DNA of 64,000 nt from Gari tellinella (GCA_922989275.2 OV277857.1:5270001-5334000); one strand, 5' to 3'. Numbered from the stretch's first letter, positions 32,806 to 43,535 are shown. Notes: generated by a model not told the origin, from the sequence alone. Program-made: numbers and translations.

Positions 32806-33510
32806 AGGGGGTAGAGTTATATGCCCTTGATGTACTAAGAACTGCCAGAAAGTGCCTTATTTTAGTAGTGTTTACACCCTAGTGTGCACAACTGTGAATT
32901 AATTTTGATAAAGAAATTAGTAAACTATATATGGCTATTACTTTTAGAATGAGTTCAATTCTTGTCAAAAATTTGCAAATTAGTCGAGATTTATTTGCCT
33001 TTTATTAGTTAAAAATTGCCATATTATTCAGCTTTTATACTCTAGCAAATCATATTTCAGCGGATTTTAGTTATATTTGGATACGATGTATATAAGTATA
33101 AGTTCTTGAAAGGGCGTAATTATATATAGAAAAGGATAATTGTGGCAATAGTTATCTGTCATTGATGTACTTTGAAATGTTAGAAAAGGCTTATTTTGGT
33201 ATTGCTACACACTCGTGTAAACAAATATTAATGAAGCTTGATACAACCTTTATCGAACAATAAAAATATGGCTATTATTTTTCCAATTAGTTCATGTATT
33301 GTTGAAAATGGGCAACTACAGTTCTGAATTTATTTTGATAATATCACAATGTGTATAAATATAAGTTTATGAAGGTGTACACATACTGTTGAAATTGAAT
33401 CAAGAGTTATCTGTCCCTGATATACACAGATATGCTAAAAAATATTTTAGTACTGTTTAGGCTTAGTGTGTACAGAATTTAATGGATTTTGATAAAAATT
33501 TGTAAAACTT
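32806..33510 (+). repeat. Three diverged direct repeats, about 260-335 bp units
   Basis: Landmarks recur in order near 32817, 33147 and 33404: AGTTATCTGTC(C/A)TTGATGTACT-like, then TTATTTTAGTA..GTTTACACC..AGTGTGTACA-like, then ATTTTGATAAA. TATAAGTATAAGTT-like segments link the units. No clear open frame. Divergence is high, so an old tandem array or an internally repetitive element. Confidence 0.55.
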
Positions 33511-33514
33511 TTTG

Positions 33515-33618
33515 AATGTTGACCTTTAAAGACAAATAACCACCTTTTGCCCCTCCCTCAATAAAGCTTTATTGAGGGAGGGGTAAAAGGTGGCCATGTG
33601 CCTTTAAAGATCAACACT
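33515..33618. repeat. Palindrome of about 104 bp
   Basis: Centred at 33566/33567 on AATAAAGCTTTATT. Inner arms CACCTTTTGCCCCTCCCTCA / TGAGGGAGGGGTAAAAGGTG; outer arms AATGTTGACCTTTAAAG / CTTTAAAGATCAACACTT. No relation to cassettes 1 or 2. Confidence 0.7.
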
Positions 33619-34154
33619 TTTTTCTCTTCAATTGCTGCGGCAGAGGGTATCAATTCCTCGTTTCACTTATTATTTCAGTCAACTTGTAAAATTATGTTTT
33701 AGAGCTTGATAGCTGTAAATATAAAAAGTGATGTTTAAAAAATGGCAAAATTAGTAATATTGTAGTGAGATAACGGCGGGTTAATCTTTGATCCTTTAAA
33801 AATATCATTGTATATCGTCATAAATTGTACCATTAAAGGGCTATGTGGAAAATCATTTTACAGACCGACTAGTCATTTCTTGAAATTAGTGATTACACAG
33901 ATTGACTGTTAATTATATATTTACATATGTTTATTTAAGTATTTATAAGACATAATATGTCGATATAAGTACGTTATATGTTTTACTTTTATTTGTGGAT
34001 AGACATACTAACAACCACTTATAGTTTTCTTAAACACTATTCCATTTGTTTCTTAAAGAGACTAGTTTATTTTGGATTTGTAGGGTTATTCTAGACAACA
34101 GACGTAAGCGATTGAACCAGACGGTAAAAAGGAATTTAATATGGTTAAACAGTG
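33619..34154. other. AT-rich intergenic stretch, nothing recognised
   Basis: No assigned feature. Confidence 0.4.
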
Positions 34155-34404
34155 TACAGTGGAGAATGTGTTATTCTTTCCCAATAAACGCGTTTACGCT
34201 AAAACTATTATTTGCAGTGCTAACAGTTTGGAGCCAGATCAGACGCCGGGTAACCCGGCGTCTGATCAGGCTCCAAACTGTTTGCCCCCAAGATAAACAT
34301 GAACTATCAGAATTGTCCAAAAGTTGTTCTTTTCTACGTTTTAGCGCTTTGCGTTTGCGTACGTTTGCGTTTAAACGGGAAAGAATAACAGATTCTCCAC
34401 TGTA
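34155..34404 (-). mobile_element. MITE-A copy, complete
   Basis: Young subfamily: GGGTAACCCGG tip and the TACGTTTGCGTTTAAACGGG segment near the right end. Confidence 0.85.
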
Positions 34405-34418
34405 GGTCGTTGAGATGA

Positions 34419-34770
34419 TACAATGCTCCTACTCTACAGCAACACCAAATGGGAGACAAAATGTGTGTGTTTTTCGGAGGTAGAATCTAGTTGTAAATTA
34501 TAGGGAGGGACTTGCAAACATATTAAATCAAGATCAGACGCCGCGTCACGCGGCGTCCGATCTCTATTCAAGCTTTTTTGTCATTCGTCTTTATGTTTCT
34601 TATGTCCAATACGTAACTTTGAAAAACAACAGCAGACGACAATTTCAAGAAGACGATATTGCAGCCGTGAAAAGGTTGGACATAATTGTCTTGTTTGTGG
34701 AACAGCAGCAATCATTGTTGAAAGGAGGGACTCGTTGTTCAGAGGGCCGTTGTAGGGAGGAAGCTCTGTA
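34419..34770. mobile_element. MITE-I copy 3
   Basis: TACAATGCTCCTACTCTACA / TGTAGGGAGGAAGCTCTGTA ends. The internal right side CGATATTGCAGCCGTGAAAA reads as an inverted MITE-B end. Hairpin 34515-34575 with CGCGTCACGCGGC tip. Confidence 0.7.
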
Positions 34771-34945
34771 TTGCTTTACGAACACAGCTTTGTAGTCAGT
34801 TGGTTCCCCAGATTGCATGCGACAGGTTGGTAACCGGTCTTTGGAATCCAAACATAATTACGGCGATAATGAGTCAATATCACCACATGTCACACAATAT
34901 CGCCTACTCCCCTTGTCCTGCAAATAAAGCCCAGTATGGTCATTT

Positions 34946-35125
34946 GGAAACAGTTTGGATCAAGATCAGACGCCGACTAACTCGGCATCTGATCTGGATC
35001 CAAACTGTTTGACACACAGTTTGTTGTTGCTTTGAATAAAACTAATATGAAAACTTACTTTAAAATGGAAATTTGCAGACGACAAATATGAAGGCAGACG
35101 ATTTAAGGGTAGTAAATGGTTAACC
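34946..35125. mobile_element. MITE-B copy, one end missing
   Basis: Hairpin 34948-35010 (CAGTTTGGATCAAGATCAGA / TCTGATCTGGATCCAAACTG, tip CCGACTAACTCGG), then AAATTTGCAGACGACAAATA and GGTAGTAAATGGTTAA. Confidence 0.6.
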
Positions 35126-35493
35126 ACAAAAGGCGTTACCAGACGTGCCAAACGTATAGGAACATCAGTGTATACCATGACCTGCTATTACAACCTGTTT
35201 GGTGTAAAAGGCGGATGGCAGCTTAAGACATGGACCTAAGGAATATAATTTAACATGGACTTTCTCGTCAAATCTTTTCATCTTGCTTATAATTTAGGCA
35301 CTTGCTCTACTCACAACCCAAACAAGCTTACTTACTTCGGTCGTTACAGAGATACTTTGTAACTGAAACGATTAGAATTGGGTGGGTGGAACGTAGACAC
35401 GTTCTCAATATGCAGGACAAAGAATGTATGCCCGTTTATAAATCGAGCCATGATTATGGCGGTTCAATTGGCAAATATTACGGGGATCAGGGT
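35126..35493. other. Intergenic stretch, nothing recognised
   Basis: No assigned repeat. Confidence 0.4.
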
Positions 35494-35635
35494 TTCAGGT
35501 TATAAAGCGTTTTGAATTGAGACTGAGATGGTTTTCGAGCATTGTATTGGTCAGATCTGAGCTTTGCCAACATCTAAACAATCAAATGCTTGAGAACGAC
35601 ACCAGACTCAATATAAACGCTTTGTAACCTTTGGG
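35494..35635. mobile_element. Repeat G copy
   Basis: AGGTTATAAAGCGTTTTGAA and ATATAAACGCTTTGTAACCT are inverted ends; inner TATTGGTCAGATCTGAGC corresponds to one half of the perfect palindrome in the 20507 copy. Confidence 0.65.
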
Positions 35636-35813
35636 CCAGTATGATTCCGTATATTGGATATAAGCACATATCATGAACCCAAATCAGATAGCGGGGTCAT
35701 TTAATCATGGTATACACCGTGTGGAATTTTCAATTATGTCTACGAGTATAAATCAGCTTTATCAAGTCCTTTATACCTTACCTACGTACGCTCCTTCTTT
35801 ATCTTTGTAGAAG

Positions 35814-35860
35814 CTAGCGGTCACTATTATACGATAGTGCCCGGTAATAGTGACCGCTAA
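35814..35860. repeat. Short perfect hairpin
   Basis: TAGCGGTCACTATTA pairs exactly with TAATAGTGACCGCTA across TACGATAGTGCCCGG. GGTCACTAT and GCCCGG are shared with the large palindrome at 36961-37145. Confidence 0.65.
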
Positions 35861-36960
35861 GAAATGTTGACGTCATATGATGCTGCTGCTGAGGAACCGC
35901 TCGTTGCTTGCTTGTTTACTTTTAGTGTCTCACCCGAATTAATCTATCAAGACTTGCGCCATGTTGGGGGATCTTTGGGGAGCACTTATGTCTCTCTAAA
36001 ATTTATTATAATTTTTTAAAAATTTACAACGGAATAAACTTAATTTTTTGCATTTTTGTAAAATATAGTATTTTCGGTTTTTAACAGACAGTGTACATGT
36101 TTTTAATTTCAAATAATAAGAATAGAATAAAAAAGTACAATGTTTGATTAAAATAAATAAATAATGCTAAATTTGAGTTAAAGGGAGGAAAACAAAAAAA
36201 AACCAAAAACCAGCATATTTTCTTGTCTGAGATTGTATGAAAAGAGGCTTCCCAGAATTTTGTACAGTTTCAGATAACGAGTTTAATTTCAAAATTGATT
36301 AACCACTATCTAGATCTAATGTTAGATAGTATTTACCTCACTATACCCACATACAAATGTTTTTCAATAGATCTATTGAACAGCCGCTTCTGGTTCAGTA
36401 CTGGTAGGCTAGTTAAAAGCAGTACTGGTAGTTAAAAGCAGTGCGTAATTAGCCTAAGAAGATAAAAAAAAAAAAAGACAGGCCATGCTGTGATCATTAT
36501 GAGTAACTGTTGTTGTTTTCTGTTAGAATTAAATCTAGATCTAGAGTTCTACATTTGATTGTTTTAACTGTAATGATTTGTTCTATGAACATGTTGAATA
36601 AAATTGCAGTAGAATCTAGTTAAATTATCCCGATTTTGTTGATGTTGACAATACAATATTTCGAATACATGTATGGTGCGCCTATCCCTTTCATAAACAA
36701 GATCTAGGTCTTTATTAATTTTCAAACAAAACTTAACTCAAAACTCTTTAAATATTTTTAGAAAAATTAAATATTATTTACTTTTGATAGATACAATTGT
36801 TCTATTAGAAGTTGTTTTGTCATTTTTATAGCATTATCTCCAAAATTAATTAAGAAAAGTGAAAATATCTAGAATCTAGTAAGAGTGAATTAAAGGGAGG
36901 TAATAGCGGAACGTCATTAGATACTGCTGAAAACAGTTTTGATCCAAATCAGAGGTGCGG
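35861..36960. other. AT-rich intergenic stretch
   Basis: Mostly A+T. A tandem CAGTACTGGTAG-type duplication at 36398-36440. A cassette 1 arm scrap at 36929-36955. No gene seen. Confidence 0.4.
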
Positions 36961-37145
36961 TATACTATAAGAAATAGTACAGCCCACTTCGGGCCTCCTT
37001 GCATTATAGTGACCTCCCAGTCAGTCCCAAAATAGTTTACGGCCCTCAGCCTTCGGCTTCGGGCCGTAAACTATTTTGGGGCTGACTGGTCGGTCACTAT
37101 AATGCAAGAAGGCCCTCAGCGGGCTGTACTATTTCTTATATAGTT
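36961..37145. repeat. Large imperfect palindrome, about 185 bp
   Basis: Outer arms TATAAGAAATAGTACAGCCC / GGGCTGTACTATTTCTTATA, middle CCTTGCATTATAGTGACC / GGTCACTATAATGCAAGAAG, inner CCCAAAATAGTTTACGGCCC / GGGCCGTAAACTATTTTGGG, tip AGCCTTCGGCT. Arms differ by a few substitutions and indels. Could fold as one long RNA hairpin or a DNA cruciform. Confidence 0.8.
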
Positions 37146-37988
37146 ATGTTCTGGCATACACCAATCTGTCATTTTGACATAAGTGAGGTAGATTAGTTAT
37201 TGTTTAAAGTTTTATAGAACAATTGCACTATGAACTATGTCGCAAAACAACAACAACACAAATAACATATTGTAGCAATATTCTGACTATGAAAGAAATC
37301 TAAAGAAGTGCTTTTATATCTAAATCCTTAGATTCATGATATCACGCTAGGCACGCTTTGTCGCCAAAACTTGTCTTTATCAATAATTCTAAAAAATACA
37401 TATCTTCATTTCTGATGAGAAAAGCATCTTAGTGGTAAATAGTTAAATTTCCGATATGAAGTCGAATTAGTTGATTTCGTTTCTGCAACTGCCATATTAC
37501 ATCAGACACCTCAAGGCCAAGCTGCTGGATACGTTTGGTTCTTATATACCAGGGTTTCCGAACAATGAAATGATCACATACATCACCCTTTGAGCCACCA
37601 ACAGTGATTTGTTTACGTTGTAAGTTGTTAGAACTTGTTCCAAAATAGATGTAAAGTAAATGGATTTGATATTGCAGAGCACATGCATTAGACCTTTTCG
37701 TGATCATTATTATGGTTTATGTGTAATATATAGGACTTAATATTTAGATAGAATGTATATAAATTGTCTAGAGCATACATAGAGATTACGTCTAAGGATT
37801 TGTCAAATATTTCTTCGTCTGTGTGCTGTCATTTATCATTTATTTTTAATACGTTTTGCCATTTTTATAGATGAAAATAAACTATGTTTGGTCTACTTTT
37901 GCATGGTTAGCCCTGAACGTAAAAAATATAAGATGTTGTCAAAATGCATATCCTCCTTGATTGAGTTTTCCTACAGTTTACCTATACA
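37146..37988. other. Intergenic stretch
   Basis: A 92-codon minus-strand open frame at 37429-37707 has no recognisable motif or splice context; treated as non-coding. Confidence 0.4.
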
Positions 37989-38250
37989 TATGAGCCGTGT
38001 CACGACAAAACCTGCCTTATTGCATTGCAACATTGTACAGGCCAAGCACCGTTGTCATCCCAGGCTCTGTATTGTTTGGTCTAAACAGCCAAAATTCGTA
38101 TATGATAAAGATACATAAAATGCTTTAGACGCATGTCGGTGTCAAACAGTGTAGAACAAGGCCAGTCGCCGAGTCTTTGACGTGGCGGCTGGCCTTGATC
38201 TACTCTGTTTGCAATGCAATATAAAGACAGGTTTTGTCATGGCACCGATA
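37989..38250. mobile_element. Repeat N copy with a divergent cassette 1
   Basis: Inverted arms GTCACGACAAAACCTGCCTT ... GCAATGC and GCAATGCAATATAAAGACAG ... TTTTGTCATGGCACCG. In between lies a hairpin at 38145-38212: CAAACAGTGTAGAACAAGGC / GCCTTGATCTACTCTGTTTG with a CCAGTCGCCGAG / CGTGGCGGCTGG core. The GATCAGACG core of other families is replaced on both arms. Confidence 0.6.
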
Positions 38251-38450
38251 ATATGTATGCATTGTATCACAAACCGTTCCTGCCTTTGACTTGTTTCTAT
38301 GGTTATTGCTTTTGACTAATATCTATTGTATTGGGCATATTTCCTTTCTTTAAACTTCTCCAAAAGCTAATTGATTATTGATATGCCAATAAATATTTTT
38401 TTTCAATTTAATGTTGTGTTCAATTTCCTATAAGGTATTAAATAGCAACC

Positions 38451-38656
38451 TTAACCCAGCTATAAAAATCAAATGTCTTTTTCAAAAGTTTTGTCTGCAA
38501 ACATATTCGAATTCAGTACCTATGTTATTTCAAAGGAACAAACATCGTGTGTCAAACAGTTTTTGATCCTGATCAAACGTCGAGTTTCCCGGCCTCTGAT
38601 CGGGATCCAAACGTTTTGCAAACATTGATAAAATCGCACGTGACATGACAATGGTT
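38451..38656. mobile_element. MITE-B copy, worn
   Basis: TTAACCCAGCTATAAAAATC to ACATGACAATGGTTAA. Hairpin 38552-38622 with a GTCGAGTTTCCCGGCC tip. Confidence 0.55.
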
Positions 38657-39292
38657 AAGCACTTCCTCCCGTATATTTCGGCTATCAAAAATTTATCAAT
38701 CTAGTGCACGTGTTCCGTGACATGGGATAGTTGTATTGACTTTTGTGGTTGCCCAGCCTTCAAGAGGGTGTATTTTACATCTCTTTCTTGTCGTTTGCTC
38801 CAATTGTCGTTTGCAACTTTCTAATATAGATTTGATTGGTTAGCTTTCGTTTGATGTGGGACGCCGGCCCACTAGTCTTCGTAATACATGCTCATAAAAC
38901 GCCTCTATTGTTAAGTCTTTGTTCAGTAGTTTTAAACTTATTACTAAATGATCCCCCTAGAACATTGTTTAGACCCTGAATGAATTTTCAAGTTTTAGAG
39001 AAACAAACGGAGCATATGTGCTAAACATATCGTCAAGTTAAGTAAAATATATCTCTAAAACGAAGGTGATCGTTTCCTTCATTAAATTCGGTTGAAATTG
39101 ATTTTCACGGACGACAAGCTTGTCATCGATATTTAAGGCTCGAAACCGGCACAAAACATGAGAAAAGAAAGAAAGCTCCCTTTGGACCTTTCCACTTTAA
39201 TTCCAGTATGCTTTCATGCAGTACGCTGTCACCTGTTTAATCTAAACAATTACTATGTCTATTATTGTTACGGAATATCTGGTAATCCAGCA
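38657..39292. other. Intergenic stretch, nothing recognised
   Basis: No assigned repeat or exon. Confidence 0.4.
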
Positions 39293-39550
39293 CAGGGCTG
39301 CCATAAGTTTGGCATGAAAAATCCTAAGATTTCCAAATTTGTATTTTTCAAGTGCGATTTTACGAATCGTACCTTTAACTAAAAAGCCTGTTTCTAGCTT
39401 TGTTGACATGTGACAACTTAAAGCAGGCTGGAAGTAACGCAGAATGCGCCTTAAAGGCGCATTCTGCGTTACTTTCAGCACGCTTTAAGCTACCATGTAC
39501 CAGAAAAATATCCGAAGATTAAGGAAAAATCCGGAGAAATGGCAGCCCTG
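39293..39550. mobile_element. MITE-J copy 2 with exact 6-bp TSD
   Basis: CAGGGCTGCCATA...AATGGCAGCCCTG ends, flanked directly by CCAGCA at 39287-39292 and 39551-39556. The left interior (GCCTGTTTCTAG, GTGACAACTTAAAG) and the hairpin at 39417-39489 are MITE-C-like, suggesting a captured MITE-C. One arm variant (GTAACGCAGAATGCG) is mirrored on the other arm (CGCATTCTGCGTTAC). Confidence 0.8.
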
Positions 39551-39635
39551 CCAGCATCGTGTTGTGTGTTATCAATCTGTCAAGTCACTCTGTCAAGTCA
39601 ATGTGACACTGGAGTGTATAGTTCGAAACTATTGT

Positions 39636-39845
39636 TGGTTATCCCTTTACCCCGTTTTGAAGATTGGTTACAACTTCAAATGCAGCTTGAAAGTAAAGCG
39701 CCTTAATGTGTATTCTGCTTTACCTTCAGTCTGTTTTAAGCAACTATCAGTTAGAATATACAACTGCGATGCATACTCAGGGCGGTATAAACTGAACGCG
39801 TTTCTTCAATGGAGGAATAAATTAAATGTGTAAAGTGCTATAAGC
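39636..39845. mobile_element. MITE-C copy, old
   Basis: TTATCCCTTTACCCCG at the left, reduced hairpin (GCAGCTTGAAAGTAAAG / CTTTACCTTCAGTCTGTTTT), then TTCTTCAATGGAGGAATAAA. Confidence 0.6.
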
Positions 39846-40131
39846 AAGTTGTAAATTATGGTATGCACATGTACGTTCAGGTATGTAGCGGTAATCCTTT
39901 ACCATTTACACAAATCTGAATTGAAAGTTGTTTTAAAGATCATTTAATGATTTATTTTTAGTCCCTGTGTTACCAAGCAAAAGTTACATTTTTAGTCAAG
40001 GTACCCTAGGTTTATGGATCGAAATTAGAATACATGTATACAACATTCAGTCAAGGATCGTATTGTAAACAATTCAAATAATATGCTTGTTCCCAAGTAG
40101 TGACCTCCCTATTTGTCTACATGTTGTACTT

Positions 40132-40326
40132 GTACAGAAGAGAAAACGTTATTTGTTATTGCAAACAGTTTGGTAACCCGGCGTCTGATCAGGCTCCAAA
40201 CTGTTTGCCACCATCTTTAAATGAATAGGTGTAAATATCCAAAAGTTGTCATATTTTACATTTTAGTGAACTGCGTTTGCGTTTCGTTTGCGTTTAAACG
40301 GGAAAGAATAACGTTTTCTCCATGTA
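40132..40326 (-). mobile_element. MITE-A copy with internal deletion
   Basis: TACAGAAGAGAAAACGTTAT jumps directly to TTGCAAACAGTTTGGTAACC, losing the subterminal block and the left hairpin arm. Right end CTCCATGTA has lost one base. Confidence 0.7.
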
Positions 40327-40357
40327 TATTGTTAATGCTGTCAACGGTAGTGGGTGG

Positions 40358-40600
40358 TGGGCCCGTCTTACTAAACGTCGTACGACACAAACGGTAGTAA
40401 TTCAAAACTTTAAAATACATATTAATTTCGATTCCTCGATCTAACCCTGTCTTGTGACATCTCTTTGAGATTGTCTTTTCAATACGATAACATCCAATAG
40501 CCACAGGACAGGATAAGGTAGTGAAATGAATTATAATAAGTTTTGATAATCTACACTACGACAATATTTGTGGCACGACGTTTCGCAAGACGGACCCAAA
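40358..40600. mobile_element. MITE-F copy
   Basis: TGGGCCCGTCTTACTAAACG and ACGTTTCGCAAGACGGACCC; internal TTTTAAAGTTTTGAATTAC-type sequence and ATCTCTTTGAGATTGTC as in the 19037 copy, inverted. Confidence 0.65.
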
Positions 40601-40827
40601 CTATAAGTAGTTATGATCAATAAAGTTTCCGTGCCGAACTTTCAAATTTCCAATTTTGTTTCGATTGTCAAATGCAAGTCTCAATGGCATGGAGGCAGTT
40701 TGGCAGTGAAACCCCATACTGAGAAACGCAACAAAATACATGTAAGCAACTATGTGCAAAATAAACAATAGACATGCTGATCAGCTGCTGCGTTGGAAAA
40801 GCAACGGCTGACACGAATAAATCTGTA

Positions 40828-41056
40828 TTAACCCCGTTGTGCTCAATGGATTCTTCCATGTTTATATATTGGATTAGTGCATTATTTATCAAAGGGATGC
40901 CTGGTCAAAATTTTAATTTTTAATTTGTTTTATATTGAAATTCCTATCAGCAACCAGTGCAGACTCTGATCAGACACCGCACAGTGCGGCGTCTGATCAG
41001 AGTCTACACTGTTTGCCTATGTCCCATATATGGGATCATGGGCACAAATGGGTTAA
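40828..41056. mobile_element. MITE-M copy 2, complete
   Basis: TTAACCCCGTTGTGCTCAAT to GGGCACAAATGGGTTAA. Hairpin 40952-41014 (CAGTGCAGACTCTGATCAGA / TCTGATCAGAGTCTACACTG, tip CCGCACAGTGCGG), then a CCCATATATGGG palindrome. Confidence 0.75.
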
Positions 41057-41234
41057 AGTACGACATTTTGAAACTGATGACTGCCAATCAATGCAGAAAC
41101 AATGTTTGATACGCGGTGACTGGGCTGGATCTAAATTGTTCGCAATGTCAGAGACCTGGCTCACTTCTCACCATATGAAAATATTAAAAAAGATGGCTTA
41201 TCTTTATATAGTGAGAGACATTTATTTCTAGATT

Positions 41235-41326
41235 TTAATTTGGCGCCGAACTGTTTGCAATGGAAATAATTGTTCTTGCCTAAAGGTCTTATTTTCGGAA
41301 AGAATAACGTCTTCTCCTTTACAGCA
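41235..41326 (+). mobile_element. MITE-A right-end fragment
   Basis: GAACTGTTTGCAATGGAAAT, GGAAAGAATAACGTCTTCTC. Only the distal third remains. Confidence 0.55.
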
Positions 41327-41469
41327 GTAAAAGCGTTTCCTATAAACGGTTTGGATGCTAATGAAAATGATGGATTAATTATTATAATGATTGTAACAAA
41401 AAGGAAAAAGGCCCACTTTCGCAATAACATAAATCAATAACGATGTTGAAGACAGTTTGAAGCAGGGTG

Positions 41470-41600
41470 ATTTTTTTATATCACTATTATTATTATTATT
41501 ACTTTACTTTATTTATTATTGTTCTTCCTCTACTTCTTTTATTGTTATTATCATTATAGATATTTATTATAATAATTATTTTTATTATTTACCCATCACT
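41470..41600. repeat. ATT-rich simple-sequence tract
   Basis: Runs of TATTATTATTATTATTAC and TTATTGTTATTATCATTAT. Confidence 0.75.
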
Positions 41601-41816
41601 TTATAGGTGTATACTTGTTCCCCCAACTTAAGGTAATAGTACCACTTTATACATGCATAAATATGGACCATAGGAAGTATTTTCTGAATCTTAGCAAATG
41701 GTAGCTTAAGGCAGGGTGAACTTAAAAATGAAGAATGCTTGTAAATAAGCACTCTGCTTTACATTCGGCGTGTTTTAAGCAACTATCTAACAACAAGATA
41801 TGGAGTCAATGGTTAA
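41601..41816. mobile_element. MITE-C copy, worn, reverse
   Basis: CACTTTATACATGCATAAAT, GTAGCTTAAGGCAGGGTGAA / TTACATTCGGCGTGTTTTAA and AGATATGGAGTCAATGGTTA. Confidence 0.55.
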
Positions 41817-42425
41817 ATTCGTAAAAAGGTGACTCTATGAAGGAATAGTTATGCATATGCGGCTAATTCAAATCATTAAAGTCTGCTTAACTTAGATGCA
41901 CAATAAACACGACGTTATTCTTTCTCGTTTCAACGCAAACGAAATGCAATCATAATGCAATAAAATGGTCTAAACTGTTTTCAAACTACAAGTGCACTGT
42001 TATAGTAAAGATACACTATACTAGTAAATGACGAGTATACTCGTCGCTAGGATTGAAGGTGTTACAATCTTACTATTGAAAAGTTATTACTATTAATCAC
42101 CAATGCTATAACCGTAAAAGTCCGCTTTTAATATCACTCAAACGAAGAATAATCAAGTGTGTTAAAGAGAAGGGAAAGAGCTTAAAGCAGTAACATTACA
42201 ACAGAAAGTCTCGCAATTTAAAACTCTGTAACGCTTGTTCCTTTACTTTCATTCTGCTTAAGAGATAATGTGCATTAACATCGAAAAGAATCGAAATAAT
42301 CAAAAATTGTTTTAGTATACATCGATTAAGATAGAAAAGGATTTTTTTCTCTTTTCTATCAAACACGTATTTTTCCTCTAATCGAAGTCGAGCTATTAAA
42401 ACATTATGTGTATTTTATTTTGCAC
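41817..42425. other. Remnants of MITE-A, MITE-E and MITE-D
   Basis: 41909-41965: MITE-A end (ACGTTATTCTTTCTCGTTTC). 41975-42064: MITE-E right end (AGTATACTCGTCGCTAGGAT). 42178-42262: MITE-D-type hairpin scrap. Otherwise AT-rich. Confidence 0.45.
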
Positions 42426-42431
42426 TCAATG

Positions 42432-42687
42432 CAGGGCTGCCATTTCTCCGGATTTTTCCTAAATCTCCGGATTTTTTCCCAGTACATGGTAGCTTAAAGC
42501 AGGCTGAAAGTAAAGCAGAATGCGCCCTAAGGCGCATTCTGCTTTACTTACAGCCTGCTTTAAGAAGTCGCATGTCAACAAAACAAGAAAAAGGCTATGG
42601 GGTAAAAGGTACGATTCGTAAAATCGCACTTGAAAAATGCAAATTTGGAAATCTTAGGATTTTTCAGGTCAACTAATGGAAGCCCTG
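42432..42687. mobile_element. MITE-J copy 3 with exact 6-bp TSD
   Basis: CAGGGCTGCCATTTCTCCGG to AATGGAAGCCCTG, flanked by TCAATG at 42426-42431 and 42688-42693. Orientation opposite to copy 2. Cassette 2 hairpin at 42493-42564; just beyond it AGGCTATGGGGTAAAAGG is a recognisable MITE-C terminus inside the element. Confidence 0.8.
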
Positions 42688-42695
42688 TCAATGTC

Positions 42696-42858
42696 TTAAC
42701 CCTTTCATTCTCATTGTCGTCATAAAGTGCATTTGCAAACGCGGCGCCTGATCAGGATCAAAACTGTTTGCCACTTGTTTTGAAATAACGTCAGTTATCT
42801 AAATGATATTGCAGACAACAATATTGAATCAGACGACAATATGGCGGTGAAGAAGTAA
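42696..42858. mobile_element. MITE-B copy, left arm deleted
   Basis: TTAACCCTTTCATTCTCATT, then only the right hairpin arm (GCGCCTGATCAGGATCAAAA), then AATCAGACGACAATATGGCG and GGTGAAGAAGTAA. Confidence 0.6.
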
Positions 42859-43464
42859 AAATCTCACGACAAATTTGATTATGAAGTGTTAAAATATCTG
42901 AAACTTTCTGAATCCGCCCCAGTCGTACTGATGAAGTTTCGCCCTGTTGATTTATTACTGTCTTGACAGTTTCTAGTGTCCGAACGGCCGCCACATGGAG
43001 CGAAGATGGACATTGCGTAACAAGACTCATCGTAATATCGTTTTATGTCAGACAGCTTAACAGCGAAATCTGCTAAACCGTTTTCTAATGCCACTCCGAA
43101 CACTCGACAACAATTAATGACAAGAAGTTTCATCATCTCTTGTAATGGAATGGCACAGAAGTAGACATTTAAAACACCCTAATTGGTAACTTTTTGGTTT
43201 CAATTTAACGCCAAGCTTTTGTCTGGCAATCGGTCAATTATCAGTGGCAATAAACACGTTAAACCAGCTCTCTAAATGGAATAAAGCTTTTAATTCCGGC
43301 CGCGTACTACGCTGTTTACGATGTTCGCCGCAAATGTCCACATTAAAACGAGCTCCTCATTGCGGGGAATGAAAAGGAACAACCCTCTCTGCATCGCATT
43401 AAGTTTCCATACATGGTCACCAATAACGGAGCCTTTATCGTACAACAGTGACATATTCTACTAC
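42859..43464. other. Repeat-poor upstream region of the Nkx2.2 gene
   Basis: No member of any local repeat family is visible between 42859 and exon 1, unlike most of the window. The region is more GC-rich (for example TTCCGGCCGCGTACTACGC near 43295). It probably contains proximal regulatory sequence (inference). Confidence 0.45.
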
Positions 43465-43535
43465 CCGATTGGTTGCGTATTTAGATAAGTCCCGCCTCCT
43501 GAATATAAACCCCGCCAAGTGCTATTGAGATCTCG
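43465..43535 (+). promoter_or_regulatory. Putative core promoter of Nkx2.2
   Basis: GATTGG (inverted CCAAT box) at 43467-43472, GC-rich CCCGCCTCC at 43491-43499, TATA-like AATATAAACC at 43502-43511 and CCCCGCC at 43510-43516. A start site near 43530-43540 would give a 5' UTR of about 270 nt. CCAAGTG at 43515-43521 resembles an NK2 binding core. All of this is motif reading only. Confidence 0.4.

Noticed and set aside
34046..34405. 119-residue open frame ending SFLRFSALRLRTFAFKRERI, and its many relatives of 60-120 residues
   Set aside because: They coincide with MITE-A from TIR to TIR, occur in both strands and recur in repeat copies. The non-symmetric part encodes the subterminal repeat, not a gene.
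37429..37707. 92-residue minus-strand frame as a possible exon
   Set aside because: No splice boundaries or known motif; composition near background.
42879..43136. 85-residue minus-strand frame upstream of Nkx2.2
   Set aside because: No recognisable domain, overlaps another frame, and is more simply explained by chance in GC-richer upstream sequence.
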